A stretch of DNA of 64,000 bases from Flavobacterium jejuense (GCF_006491595.2 NZ_VEVQ02000017.1:37326-101325); one strand, 5' to 3'. Counted from the stretch's first letter, positions 9,273 through 17,830 are shown. Made by a program: numbers and translations. Notes: a model not told the origin generated them from the sequence alone.

Positions 9273-9602
9273 TTATTTCTTCAAAACCTGCAACAACACC
9301 TCTTTTTCGGCCTTTAAAATTTTAATTTCCTCTTGTAATTGTTTTATAGTAGTGTCTTTTGTATCACTTTCTGAAACACTGCCAGAGTAGGAGCTGGGTA
9401 AAGTATTCGCAAGGTCCTGAAAAAAGTTATGTTTAAGAGCATGGCAGAGCGTAAGAAGAACACTCACTGGCAAAGAAGCCTTTTTTTGATAATAGGCAAT
9501 AGTCGAATCGTCTTTGTTTATTTTTCTTGCCAAAGCACTCTTCGCTATCTTTTTGCTATCGATATAGTCTTTTAGTAACTTTCCTACATGAAGGGTTTCC
9601 AT
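9273..9602 (-). CDS. Small HTH (XRE-like) DNA-binding protein with coiled-coil tail
   Basis: A 109-residue protein. Residues about 5-60 form a helix-turn-helix of the lambda-repressor/XRE type (KSALARKINKDDSTIAYYQK). A Ser/Thr-rich linker (about 72-85) and a C-terminal leucine coiled coil (IKQLQEEIKILKAEKEVLLQ) suggest a dimer. It is probably a transcriptional regulator, with unknown target. The 21-bp tandem repeat array at 9669-9920 lies directly upstream of its start, where its promoter should be, so the array may control its expression or serve as its binding platform. Confidence 0.8.
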   Translation of the reverse strand: METLHVGKLLKDYIDSKKIAKSALARKINKDDSTIAYYQKKASLPVSVLLTLCHALKHNFFQDLANTLPSSYSGSVSESDTKDTTIKQLQEEIKILKAEKEVLLQVLKK

Positions 9603-9668
9603 AGTGGTCTTTTTTAGTCAATATATTTTTAAATAATAATGCTTCAGTACTTAAATTTGGTCAATACA

Positions 9669-9920
9669 CTATTTTATTTAGTCTTTGTACTATTTAGTTT
9701 AGCGAATGCGCTATTTTATTTAGTCTTTGTATTATTTAGTTTAGCAAATACACTATTTTATTTAGTCTTTGTATTATTTAGTTTAGCGAATATGCTATTT
9801 TATTTAGTCTTTGTATTATTTAGTTTAGCCAATATGCTATTTTATTTAGTATTTGTACTATTTTATTTAGTATTTGCACTATTTAATTTAGTATTTGTGC
9901 TATTTAGTTTGGTAATTGTA
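9669..9920. repeat. Twelve-unit 21-bp tandem repeat array
   Basis: Twelve consecutive 21-base units fill 9669-9920. The first eight alternate between type A (CTATTTTATTTAGTCTTTGT plus one base) and type B (TTATTTAGTTTAGCGAATAT plus one base), making four 42-bp pairs. The last four are A-like and more diverged. A degenerate unit precedes the array at about 9649-9668. It is open on the plus strand as a monotonous Leu/Phe/Val peptide, which I regard as a by-product of the 21-base period. It sits between the start of the HTH gene and the terminator of the next gene. Confidence 0.9.
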
Positions 9921-9941
9921 TAGGATATAGGCATAAAAAAA

Positions 9942-9964
9942 CTGTTAACCCTAAAAGTTAACAG
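9942..9964 (-). terminator. Terminator of the 9980-10474 gene
   Basis: The stem CTGTTAAC/GTTAACAG (9942-9949 and 9957-9964) is followed on the minus strand by a run of T. Confidence 0.85.
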
Positions 9965-9979
9965 CTCCATGAAATGTTT

Positions 9980-10474
9980 TTACTGTAAGTCAGCAGCTGG
10001 TATTCTCCCCGAATTTCCGTTAGAATCAAAACGCACTTTCAACTTGTCGTAGCTCGATTTTGCATTGGCAACTCCAGCATCCGAAGCATCCTGATAATTC
10101 TTGTACGCTTTGTTTGCCATACCATACGCTTCATGACCCGCAATGCGTTTTGCATCTTTTACACGTTGTAGTAAATTGTTCACTTTCGATTCGATTTCGT
10201 CTAATTGTTTGAAAACAGTCAGGTCATTCTCTAGGAAATCCAAATTAACATAAGGAGCCAAAATCCCAGCTCCAGTAGAGCGAGCCTCCGTAAGCACATT
10301 TTCTGCATACACCTTGTTGTTCACATTGATAGCCATATAGCTAGCACGCTGGGTATCAGTAAGCGTAGTGTTTTCAGGCATTAGTGCTACAATAGCATCG
10401 ATGTTTTGTTTAATAGTGGCTACATCTGCAGGTGTAAGCACTAGATTAATTCTGTTTTCAGACAGGTTTGACAT
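9980..10474 (-). CDS. Conserved-looking hypothetical protein, helical
   Basis: A 164-residue, mostly alpha-helical protein without a signal peptide or membrane segment. It has a Thr-rich early segment (ENTTLTDTQ), a central helix-rich part (about 85-150) and a flexible C-terminus (NGNSGRIPAADLQ). I do not recognise the family. It has its own terminator. The start at 10474 is supported by the absence of coding character upstream. Neighbours are the 21-bp repeat array and HTH gene on one side and a long repeat-bearing intergenic stretch on the other. Confidence 0.7.
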   Translation of the reverse strand: MSNLSENRINLVLTPADVATIKQNIDAIVALMPENTTLTDTQRASYMAINVNNKVYAENVLTEARSTGAGILAPYVNLDFLENDLTVFKQLDEIESKVNNLLQRVKDAKRIAGHEAYGMANKAYKNYQDASDAGVANAKSSYDKLKVRFDSNGNSGRIPAADLQ

Positions 10475-10574
10475 AAATTTATAGTTTTAAGATTTATGCG
10501 GCAATTTTACTATTATTTTTTTTATTTGAAATATGTATTTGAGTCCATTTTAACATTTTTTTTAGTTTATTGTA

Positions 10575-10710
10575 TAGTGAATATTGTTTTTTGGTATACG
10601 AAGCACAAAAATTGTCCTTCGGTAGCAATCTGGTCCCGCTATCCACTGTATCTTTTCTTTTTTTGAGAAAAAAGAAAAGGATGCCGTTCCTATCGGGGCT
10701 ATGATTGGGG
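10575..10710 (-). repeat. Dispersed repeat R1, copy 1
   Basis: On the minus strand this stretch reads CCCGATAGGAACGGCATCC, then a palindrome CTTTTCTTTTTTC...AAAAGAAAAG, then GTGGATAGCGGGACC. The same order occurs on the plus strand at 36714-36834. It is non-coding; the overlapping ORF reading APIGTASFSF is an artefact of the repeat. Confidence 0.8.
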
Positions 10711-10794
10711 TTTTGTAGTGGTAGACAGTGTTTTGGGAAAGTAGGAGAGAGTATTTATAAAACAAATAAAGAATGGTGATGGTTTTTTTTGTGG

Positions 10795-10905
10795 GGTGAC
10801 AAGTTTGGGTGAGGTTGTTTGTTGTATTTTGAAAAGGGGGATTCACAAAAAAAAGCTCTCCACAAAAGGGATCACCACAAAGTTGTCATGCTGGAAGTAG
10901 CTTAT
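10795..10905 (+). repeat. Dispersed repeat R2, copy 2
   Basis: The blocks GTGACAAGTTTGGGTGAG, then CACAAAAGGGATCACCACA and CAAAGTTGTCATGCTG, match copies at 17568-17640 and 17695-17830 in the same order. A further match, TTGTTGGTAAGAGCG...GGCAGGA (10957-10987), recurs at 17521-17552. No gene lies in 10475-10997. Confidence 0.7.
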
Positions 10906-10997
10906 TATTGGTTTGCACAATTGTATTAATTTTTGCTCATGACTTTTCTTATAGCTTGTTGGTAAGAGCGATGTTTGAATTGGCAGGAATTAGTACT

Positions 10998-13025
10998 TTA
11001 TTTTACAAATAATTTGTCAAAAAAAGGATTGTGTCTATTTTTAGAAAACTCTAACAATTTTCTAAATGTCATAACTTCTATATGTAGATTTGTTTCTGCT
11101 TCAATTTTAAAAAATGTGCCAAATGGTGTCATTTTCCAACCTTTGTTTTTATTGTATTTAGCCAATGGCTCTGGAATAAAATCTAAAATTACAAAACCAA
11201 ATTTTGGAGTTGTTTCTTTAATAATTACTTGATTTCCTTTATAATTTTTTTTAATTGGTGTATATAAAAATTCATCAAAATATGGTTCGATAAGTTCTGA
11301 AAATTCCCAGCGATAATCAGTTAATCTTTTTTGATGTGCTGTATCACCAGGTCTTTTAAATTCAAATATTACCATAGAATTGACTTCACCACTACTTTTA
11401 TCACCAAAACTAATTGGATTGTCAAACATTTGTGGACTTTCAACCATTATTAAGTCTAACTCTTTTCTACTTTTAACCTGTGAGTAAGAAGTTATTGATT
11501 TATCTGAGGCAATAAATTTATAAGTTATAAATCGTTCATCTAATAACCATAAATTATGATTTTCATAGTCTAAATCATTGTTAGTTAGTCCTAATGGGAA
11601 AATTAAATTATGAACATCTTCCTCAAGTTTATAATCTCCATTTTCATCTGCATCAAGAAATTTGTCAAATAAGTCAATAATAGCTTTTCTTCTTGTCATA
11701 TAATCTGCAAGACTGTCAACATCATAAGCTGTTTTTTCTTTTATATCTTCAATAATTTGATTGATTGCATCTTCACTTACTGTTTTATTTTTAATAAATT
11801 TTTCAATGCTTTGTTCAACGTTTTTCCTTGCATTAAATGAAACTTTATATAAATGTTCTTCTAATTTATCTTCTGTTAAGTTTGGAGGAATTGATTTTAG
11901 AATACTTGGGTTTCTTAAAAAACTATTATATCTTGGTGCTTTTTCCGTAATATAAGTAACGACTTCATTTAAACTTTTTTCTTTTGCTTCTTTTACAAAA
12001 GTTTCATATTCTTTTTCTATTATTTCTGAAACTTTCTCTTCAATGTCTTGAATAGTAATTGTCTCAGATGAATTGAATAAAAGATTTTCTCTTTCTTTTT
12101 GAATGTTAAATCCATTTCTAGTTTTGAAAACTTTTGTGTTTAAAAAATCTGAAACTAAATAAATATCAAAAAAGTAATTATTTCCATTTAATAAAACTGG
12201 ATATGAAAAAATACTATTTATATTTTTAAGATTTTTACCATTACCAACTGTTCTTGAATTTGCACAATAATATAAATAATTGTTCTTTCTATTCCCTTCT
12301 TTTAATGTTTTAGTAATGTATATTTTAAAATTTTCACCATAGATTTTAAACTCACGCTCTTTGTCTTTAGAAACTTTTTCAAATAATTGATTTATAACTT
12401 CACCTCTATCATATTCTTTATCAATTATTTCAATTATTGGTAAAGCATTATTTAAATAGTAAATTAAGCAGTGTTGCATTATTAATTCAGATATTTGATC
12501 TATAGAAAGTGCAGATTTTTCTTTAACTATTGAATTATTACAATTCTTAATTTCAATAATTGTTTTTGGCTCTTTCATATTACTTTCTTCAAAAGAAATA
12601 GTCTCTATTTCTTTTTCAGTTGTAAATCTAAAAACTCGATTATACCATTTGTCGTTTTCACTGAAATTACTATTAACTAAATATTCTTCATAAGCTGCTA
12701 AAACTGTAAATCTTCCGACTCCCTTGCAACCAAAATTTTTATTAACTTGTGAGAACGGAGTTTCGAATGATTTGTAATTATTTTGATTAAAACCAATTCC
12801 ATTATCTATTATTTTAATAGTTGATATAGTTTTTTGGTTTTCAAAACTAGGGTTATTTGGATAATCACCTCTTTCAATTTGTATTTGAATTTTTCTTTCT
12901 CCAAAAGGAATATTTGATTGTTGTAGGCTTATAATTGAATTTATGATACATTCTAATAATGGAAGCAATACATCATCAGAAGTTAAATCAACTTGTTCTA
13001 CAATATTTTTAACTGGTACAATCAT
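10998..13025 (-). CDS. GHKL (Hsp90-like) ATPase with C-terminal PD-(D/E)XK-like domain
   Basis: I start at 13025 (675 residues, MIVPVKNIVEQVDLTSDD) rather than 11 codons upstream, because the GHKL fold begins here. The ATP-binding Bergerat motifs are clear: N-box ECIIN (25-29), DNGIGF (74-79) and GCKGVGRF (99-106). The middle is helical. Near residues 500-560 the sequence LWLLDERFI...DLIMVESP...VIFEFKRPG looks like a PD-(D/E)XK nuclease core (D, then E-x-K). This combination is common in defence ATPases, but neither activity nor defence is proven. It follows the DUF6119 gene on the same strand with a 159-bp gap. Confidence 0.8.
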   Translation of the reverse strand: MIVPVKNIVEQVDLTSDDVLLPLLECIINSIISLQQSNIPFGERKIQIQIERGDYPNNPSFENQKTISTIKIIDNGIGFNQNNYKSFETPFSQVNKNFGCKGVGRFTVLAAYEEYLVNSNFSENDKWYNRVFRFTTEKEIETISFEESNMKEPKTIIEIKNCNNSIVKEKSALSIDQISELIMQHCLIYYLNNALPIIEIIDKEYDRGEVINQLFEKVSKDKEREFKIYGENFKIYITKTLKEGNRKNNYLYYCANSRTVGNGKNLKNINSIFSYPVLLNGNNYFFDIYLVSDFLNTKVFKTRNGFNIQKERENLLFNSSETITIQDIEEKVSEIIEKEYETFVKEAKEKSLNEVVTYITEKAPRYNSFLRNPSILKSIPPNLTEDKLEEHLYKVSFNARKNVEQSIEKFIKNKTVSEDAINQIIEDIKEKTAYDVDSLADYMTRRKAIIDLFDKFLDADENGDYKLEEDVHNLIFPLGLTNNDLDYENHNLWLLDERFITYKFIASDKSITSYSQVKSRKELDLIMVESPQMFDNPISFGDKSSGEVNSMVIFEFKRPGDTAHQKRLTDYRWEFSELIEPYFDEFLYTPIKKNYKGNQVIIKETTPKFGFVILDFIPEPLAKYNKNKGWKMTPFGTFFKIEAETNLHIEVMTFRKLLEFSKNRHNPFFDKLFVK

Positions 13026-13184
13026 TTTTTTAATATAGTTTATATAGCATTCTAACAAACGTTTAAGTTCCTATAGCTATTTGCTACTTACGAAGACGAG
13101 TATTTTCAGCTAAACGAAAATACGAATTAAAACGGTAATTATAACAAATTCACAAATTGCAAAAGAAATGTTTTATTAGTATTT

Positions 13185-14960
13185 TTACTTTTCTACCTGT
13201 AAAATTTTAAAATCAATTTCTAGATTTCTCATATTCTTTGATAATTCATTTAAAGAAAATTTTGCAATATTAGAATCAAATTTCTCTATATCATTTTCTA
13301 AACTACGAACAGATGTTGAAGTATCTAATACTGCTAGAACAAAAACAATTTTTCGATTTTGTATGAAAGTAATGAAGTCAGTTTTTTTTACTTTTAATAA
13401 GTGTTTTTTTGCGTCTATTGAATATTGACTTTTACCATTATTTTTTGTGACAGTATCATATAATTTTTCTAAAAATTTATAACTATTTTTTGAATCTTCA
13501 ATTACTTTTCTTCCTGCAATTAGTATTTGACTACATAAATCTCTCATTGAATTGTCAAATCCTTTTTTAACGTGGTAGAAATATATATTATTAGCATCCC
13601 ATCTCATTATATCACAAACTTCAATGTTTTCAGGTGTGAATTTGTCGAATACTAGAGAGTCAGGTTTTGTGAAATATGAAGAATTATAATCATTTTCACT
13701 GCCAGTAATCCATTTGTCCATTTGTGGACCATTATATTTATTTGAATTTATGAAATGGTCTGCTTGTTCATTTATTTTATCGATGAAAGTCTTACGTATT
13801 TCGAACCAATCTCTTTCAATTAAAAAGTAGCTCTTATTAGCATGTGAAACTTCAGTGCAAAAATGATTTTTTAAATTATCACTTGTTAAAACATTTCCAT
13901 TTTCATCAAATGTTTCAATAGTTGCAGTTGTTATACATGTTTGGAATTTTAAGTCAGAAAGATTGCTATCTATATTTTTAATTTCATCTAAGACAGTCTG
14001 AATATTTCTAATTGCATAATCAAATTTTATTTCTTGTTTTCTTCTATTAATAGTTAATGTTAGAACAGTTGAATTTGCATAATAATATTTTTCAAAATCT
14101 TTATTTGCAATTTCAACACTAAAAAAATTGTTAGAATTAAGGTAATTATCAAAGATTCTATTTTGCACTCCTTCCCATAAATCATTTAATAAAACAACAT
14201 TTGATTTACTTATCTTTTCTATGCTATTGATTTCAACTATAGGAGCTTTTTTAATTAGCTTTTCACATTTATCAATTAAAGTAAGTAGCTCTATAAATGA
14301 AATTGACTTTTTAAGTGAAAATGAATTTTTGGCTATGCATAAACTACCTAACTTTAAATCATTTTTAGCAAATCCAAAAAAATTGATTAATTGGTCTTTA
14401 CTAATTGATGCATTTAATTCGTTATATATATTTCCAAAACTTTCATTTTCAAATAAATTATAATCATTTCTAAAAAATTTTATTGCTCCTTGAACTCCAC
14501 CAGTAAGATTTCTTTCTTTTGAAGATCTTAATGCTTTATCGTCAAATTTAATTATACGAGAAAGAATTTCGAGTCCAAAATCATTTGTTGCGATTTCTTG
14601 GATTGTAACATGAGCATAACCACCAGTTGAAGCAAAATATTTTTTAGTTGAAAGGTTAAACAAAATAATCACATAACTTTCTGATGTTGAATCAATATTT
14701 TTGATAATTTCTTCATTTTGCTCTACAATTGTACTTATAAACCCTTTCCATTTTATTGGGTTACGAGTCTTTTTATAATATACTTGTATTTCATATTTTG
14801 AACTTAGATTTGGTAGAACAGACTGTTCTTTAAATCCTTTGTTTTTAAGCAAATTTTTAAGAAATTTAAAATTAATTTCTTCTTCTATAACTTTCGACTT
14901 CTTGAGGACTTTAACTGATTCTTTTAGCAAATAGAAGTTGTTTTGAATTTTATCTGACAT
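13185..14960 (-). CDS. DUF6119 / TIGR04141 family sporadically distributed protein
   Basis: The 591-residue protein matches, from memory of the family, the TIGR04141/DUF6119 pattern. There is a TGGYAHVTIQEIATNDFGLEIL motif near 112-133 (family: GxGxH then FGL), a following SSKERNLTGGVQ segment, and a late CDIMRWDANNIYFYHVKKG motif near 450-468 (family: D then HVKR), then a helix where the family has LSHLFAQ. The family is patchy in genomes and of unknown function, often near restriction or defence genes. It is the first gene of a likely two-gene unit with the GHKL ATPase and has its own palindrome-type promoter. Confidence 0.78.
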   Translation of the reverse strand: MSDKIQNNFYLLKESVKVLKKSKVIEEEINFKFLKNLLKNKGFKEQSVLPNLSSKYEIQVYYKKTRNPIKWKGFISTIVEQNEEIIKNIDSTSESYVIILFNLSTKKYFASTGGYAHVTIQEIATNDFGLEILSRIIKFDDKALRSSKERNLTGGVQGAIKFFRNDYNLFENESFGNIYNELNASISKDQLINFFGFAKNDLKLGSLCIAKNSFSLKKSISFIELLTLIDKCEKLIKKAPIVEINSIEKISKSNVVLLNDLWEGVQNRIFDNYLNSNNFFSVEIANKDFEKYYYANSTVLTLTINRRKQEIKFDYAIRNIQTVLDEIKNIDSNLSDLKFQTCITTATIETFDENGNVLTSDNLKNHFCTEVSHANKSYFLIERDWFEIRKTFIDKINEQADHFINSNKYNGPQMDKWITGSENDYNSSYFTKPDSLVFDKFTPENIEVCDIMRWDANNIYFYHVKKGFDNSMRDLCSQILIAGRKVIEDSKNSYKFLEKLYDTVTKNNGKSQYSIDAKKHLLKVKKTDFITFIQNRKIVFVLAVLDTSTSVRSLENDIEKFDSNIAKFSLNELSKNMRNLEIDFKILQVEK

Positions 14961-15083
14961 TTTGAAATTGATTATGTTGTTGATTCTGAGTTGAAATAAC
15001 AGCTACTTTTTTATAAGTTTACTAAAGCCACATAAAGTTTTACTTTTGTGGGTATATATATGTTTTTTATTTTCTATATCTCA

Positions 15084-15130
15084 CAAAACTAAATAATTAC
15101 CTACAACCCCTCACAGGTATTTCTACCTGT
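15084..15130 (-). promoter_or_regulatory. Promoter with ACAGGTA-N4-TACCTGT palindrome (DUF6119/GHKL unit)
   Basis: On the minus strand the -7 element TAGTTTTG lies at 15084-15091. The perfect palindrome ACAGGTATTTCTACCTGT lies at 15113-15130, 21 bp further upstream. The leader to the ATG at 14960 is about 120 nt. The region between the two elements (GGTAATTA) is also shared with the promoters at 17155 and 19752. Confidence 0.65.
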
Positions 15131-15322
15131 TTTTGATTCCTTTTTGTAAAGATATAAAGAACCTTTTTTTGTTTTTTACGGGAAACCATAACTAAGAAAC
15201 GTTTTTTTGTTTTTTGTACAAAAGGTTCTCGTTACAAGGTAGTTAAAATCGTTGTTCGCATTTTATAATCACCATTATAACTGCCAAAGTGCTAGTTAGA
15301 AGCATGTTCTTTACACAAACCA

Positions 15323-15458
15323 CGTCACTTCGAGTCTTTTCAATGGAATGTAATGGAATTGAAAAAGTATCGAGAAGGTTTTGTTTTCAATAGACGAGTT
15401 CTCGATACACTGTTTGTAAAATTGCTGTAGCATTTTATAAACAGCACTCGAACTGACG
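15323..15458. repeat. Dispersed repeat R3, copy 1
   Basis: The stretch starts CGTCACTTCGAG and ends CTCGAACTGACG, so its ends form an inverted repeat. Between them are TTTTCAATGGAATG, AAAAAGTATCGAGAA and GAGTTCTCGATACACTG, the latter two forming an internal palindrome. A near-identical copy occurs at 20393-20524. Apart from this repeat and the upstream promoter, 14961-15649 holds nothing recognisable. Confidence 0.8.
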
Positions 15459-15649
15459 GTGAGGAGGTGGTTTGGTTTTCTTTACACCATTCACGTCAGC
15501 GTATGGATAAGTAAAAACAATCTGCGTTACTCCTTTAGATTTGTTTTAATAAATTTTGGTGAATTTAGAAAAGCATTCAAAATGTTCTTTTCTGTTCCAA
15601 CTTTTGATGTCGATTATTTTTATTTATTTTTCGCTTTTAGCTCTGGCTT

Positions 15650-16498
15650 TTATTCTGTCTTTTTTATAATGACGTTTTGATAACTATACGGTATCTCTAT
15701 TTTTTCTGCATCAAATCGTTCTTTAATGGATCGCAATAAATCGCAATACATAATAAATCCATTCGAGGAAGTATCAGAATAAGCCCAAGCTTTTAATGTT
15801 ACTGAAGAGTTGTTTAGTGCCACCACTCTAGAAACAACTTCAGGTAAATTGTTTTGTATGTCTTCTGCTGTTCTATTATCTATATGAAGAGGGTGTTTTA
15901 TTATTTCCTCTTCCATTATTTTGAGGGCTTTACCTAAATCGGAATCATAACTAACTCCAATTTCTATCATTTTACAGATTTTAGTTTCGATTAGATTTGC
16001 ATTCACAATTACTTGTGTGCTTATTACTGAGTTGGGCACAATAACACGATTGTTTTCAAAGTCTCTAAGTACTACTTGTCGTAGGTTAATTTCTTCTACA
16101 ATTCCAGTGTAGGTTTGATTGAACGTTATTTTGTCATTAATTTTAAAGGGTTTGAACATTACAATTAAAAATCCACTCATAATATTGCTTAGGGCTTGTT
16201 GCGAAGCTAACCCTGCAACAAGTGATAAAATACCTGCACCTGCCAATAAAGAATGACCTATAATTTTCATTTCAGGTATTTGTACCAATGAAAAGGAAAT
16301 ACCAATTAAATAAATAATGGCTGTAAAGACTTTCTTGGCAAAAACATAGCTAGTTGGGTCGATATGCTTAGTTAGAACAAGTTTTTTTATGTATTTTTCA
16401 GACAAGTGCTTGAAAGAAAAGGCGATAACAATTGTTATAACCATTATAATGCCTACAATGAGTACCGTTCTAAAATCTGTAAAAATTGTTTTTATCAT
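15650..16498 (-). CDS. Mechanosensitive ion channel, MscS family
   Basis: A 282-residue MscS-type channel with three hydrophobic segments (about 11-31, 54-75 and 80-115). The pore-lining third helix is rich in Ala and Gly (LLAGAGILSLVAGLASQQAL) and is followed by the MscS beta domain (FKPFKINDKITF) and a C-terminal alpha/beta domain. It should release solutes on hypo-osmotic shock at the inner membrane. The start overlaps the stop of the DUF1003 gene by 4 bases, indicating a coupled operon driven from the palindrome promoter at 17155. Confidence 0.9.
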   Translation of the reverse strand: MIKTIFTDFRTVLIVGIIMVITIVIAFSFKHLSEKYIKKLVLTKHIDPTSYVFAKKVFTAIIYLIGISFSLVQIPEMKIIGHSLLAGAGILSLVAGLASQQALSNIMSGFLIVMFKPFKINDKITFNQTYTGIVEEINLRQVVLRDFENNRVIVPNSVISTQVIVNANLIETKICKMIEIGVSYDSDLGKALKIMEEEIIKHPLHIDNRTAEDIQNNLPEVVSRVVALNNSSVTLKAWAYSDTSSNGFIMYCDLLRSIKERFDAEKIEIPYSYQNVIIKKTE

Positions 16499-17025
16499 AA
16501 TTTTTGTTCCAGCTTTTTTAAGATTTCTAATTGTGCTGCCTGACTTTCAAATAAAGATTGTATTTGTTCTTCAATGATTAAGTCAATTTTTTGGTTTAAA
16601 GCATTTATTTCCAATTCAGCTTTTAGATTGATGAGATAATCATTCTCACCGCGTTTTCTGTCTTTTTCTTCTTGCCTATTTTGACTCATCATGATAACAG
16701 GTGCCTGCAATGCTGCAATACAAGAAAGAATAAGATTCATTAAGATGAAAGGATAAGGATCAAAGTTGTCCTTTATAGGTGTCAAAGTATTAAAAAGTAT
16801 CCAAAAAACCAGTATTATAAAGAAGGAGATAATGAAGGCCCAACTGCCTCCAAATTTAGCTACCTTATCAGATATACTTTGCCCTCTGGTAAGTAGTTCC
16901 TTTGGTGGGTTTAAAAGATTATTTGTTATCAAATTTTCATCTTCTATTGCTTTTTTAACTATTTCTTGAAGCTTCTTGATCTGAGCAGTTTTAGCATTCA
17001 TTAAATTGTCTAAATCCTTGTCCAT
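16495..17025 (-). CDS. DUF1003 membrane protein
   Basis: A 176-residue protein with two transmembrane helices (about 62-82 and 90-112) and the DUF1003 signatures KVAKFGGSWAFI and DPYPFILMNLILSC...APVIMMSQNRQ. A charged C-terminal coiled coil follows. The family is widespread and uncharacterised. It is the first gene of the operon with the MscS channel (4-base overlap), so a role in membrane tension or ion balance is an inference from context. Confidence 0.9.
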   Translation of the reverse strand: MDKDLDNLMNAKTAQIKKLQEIVKKAIEDENLITNNLLNPPKELLTRGQSISDKVAKFGGSWAFIISFFIILVFWILFNTLTPIKDNFDPYPFILMNLILSCIAALQAPVIMMSQNRQEEKDRKRGENDYLINLKAELEINALNQKIDLIIEEQIQSLFESQAAQLEILKKLEQKL

Positions 17026-17154
17026 ATATTGTTTTTTTTGTTAGAATGTCCAGCTTTTAAATACACCAAAACTTACTTGTAAATGTGGCAAAATTACACT
17101 AAGTTATTCGTTATTGGGTAGATAGATGTGTTTTTTTAAATTTTAAATATCTCA

Positions 17155-17200
17155 CAAATCTAATCAATTACCTATAAATCATACAAGTATTTCTATCTGT
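17155..17200 (-). promoter_or_regulatory. Promoter with degenerate ACAGGTA-type palindrome (DUF1003/MscS operon)
   Basis: On the minus strand TAGATTTG lies at 17155-17162, with the palindrome ACAAGTATTTCTATCTGT at 17183-17200, 20 bp upstream. Both half-sites deviate at one position, symmetrically. The leader is about 130 nt to the ATG at 17025 and resembles the leader of the DUF6119 unit (GAGATAT, ACCCA). Confidence 0.6.
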
Positions 17201-17282
17201 TTTTATTGCTGTTTGGTAAAGATAAAAACAAATTTAAATGTTTTTTATTTTTTGCGAATCTAAAGAAAATGTGACAGTTACC

Positions 17283-17441
17283 ATCACAACCTTCTCTTCC
17301 AAAAAACACGCTCTTTCCACCTCGTTTCCGCTTGGTAAAAAATACTTTTGTGTTTTAAGTAGTGATGCCAAATCTGCTCCATTTGTTGGGTGTAGTTTTT
17401 TTGTAGTGCTTCAGTAAAACCATAATGTAGGAGCAAGACTC
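17283..17441 (-). pseudogene. Duplicated 3' fragment of lodB-like gene
   Basis: These 159 bases match 25103-25261, the last ~158 coding bases of the LodB-like flavoprotein, with only 5 mismatches and no gap that I can see. There is no start codon and no upstream part of the gene. It is a recent partial duplication or the remnant of a deleted second lodB. It is unlikely to be expressed as protein. Confidence 0.85.
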
Positions 17442-17520
17442 CTAAAGCTAGCAAGAGTATTTTGCTCGTGTCTGCAATTAGATTAATCTTTATTATTTAT
17501 TTTGCAGAATTTTTGCTATT

Positions 17521-17640
17521 GTTTGTTGGTACGAGCGTTATGTTTGCGCTAGCAGGAGCTATCCACAAAATGGTTCTTTGCACAAAGTTGTCATACTGTA
17601 AGCATCGCATTAGTGGCTCACATAAAACTTGGTTTAGCAG
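17521..17640 (+). repeat. Dispersed repeat R2, copy 3
   Basis: The core CAAAGTTGTCATACTGTAAG is followed by CATCGCATTAGTGGCTCACA. The upstream block TTGGTACGAGCG...AGCAGGAGC resembles 10957-10987. The weak ORF across it has no family features. Confidence 0.7.
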
Positions 17641-17694
17641 GGAATGTATAAACTAGAAACTCAAAACAGCAAAACCAAGCAAATGCGACCCTTA

Positions 17695-17830
17695 CAGAGT
17701 GACAAGTTTGTGTGAGAGTGTGGTGTGTAAGGTTGTTTATTACGCTATAAAAAGTATCCACAAAATAGGCTCCCCACAATGTTGTCATGTTGTAAGCATC
17801 GCATTAGTGGCTCACATAAAACTTTCGCTC
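17695..17830 (+). repeat. Dispersed repeat R2, copy 4
   Basis: It reads GTGACAAGTTTGTGTGAG, then CACAAAATAGGCTCCCCACA, ATGTTGTCATGTTGTAAG and CATCGCATTAGTGGCTCACA. The last block is identical to copy 3 about 180 bp away, so these two are a direct repeat. The 17026-17841 stretch therefore holds a promoter, a lodB fragment and two R2 copies, and no intact gene. Confidence 0.75.

Noticed and set aside
9669..9920. CRISPR array
   Set aside because: The 21-bp units abut each other with no unique spacers, and no cas gene is nearby.
9639..9923. 95-codon plus-strand ORF of Leu/Phe/Val repeats
   Set aside because: It is generated by the 21-base tandem array, whose period is a multiple of three. No ribosome-binding site or membrane-protein topology is convincing, and the array fits better as regulatory DNA.
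10562..10846. 94-codon minus-strand ORF
   Set aside because: It lies across dispersed repeat R1, and its APIGTASFSF stretch is the translation of that repeat, which also occurs intergenically at 36.7 kb.
10998..14960. Classical restriction-modification or Zorya-type system
   Set aside because: No methyltransferase, helicase or specificity subunit and no MotAB-like proteins are adjacent.
15459..15680. 73-codon plus-strand ORF
   Set aside because: It begins in the edge of repeat R3 and ends antisense to the MscS gene, with no family features.
17462..17656. 64-codon plus-strand ORF
   Set aside because: It runs through an R2 repeat copy and has no conserved features.
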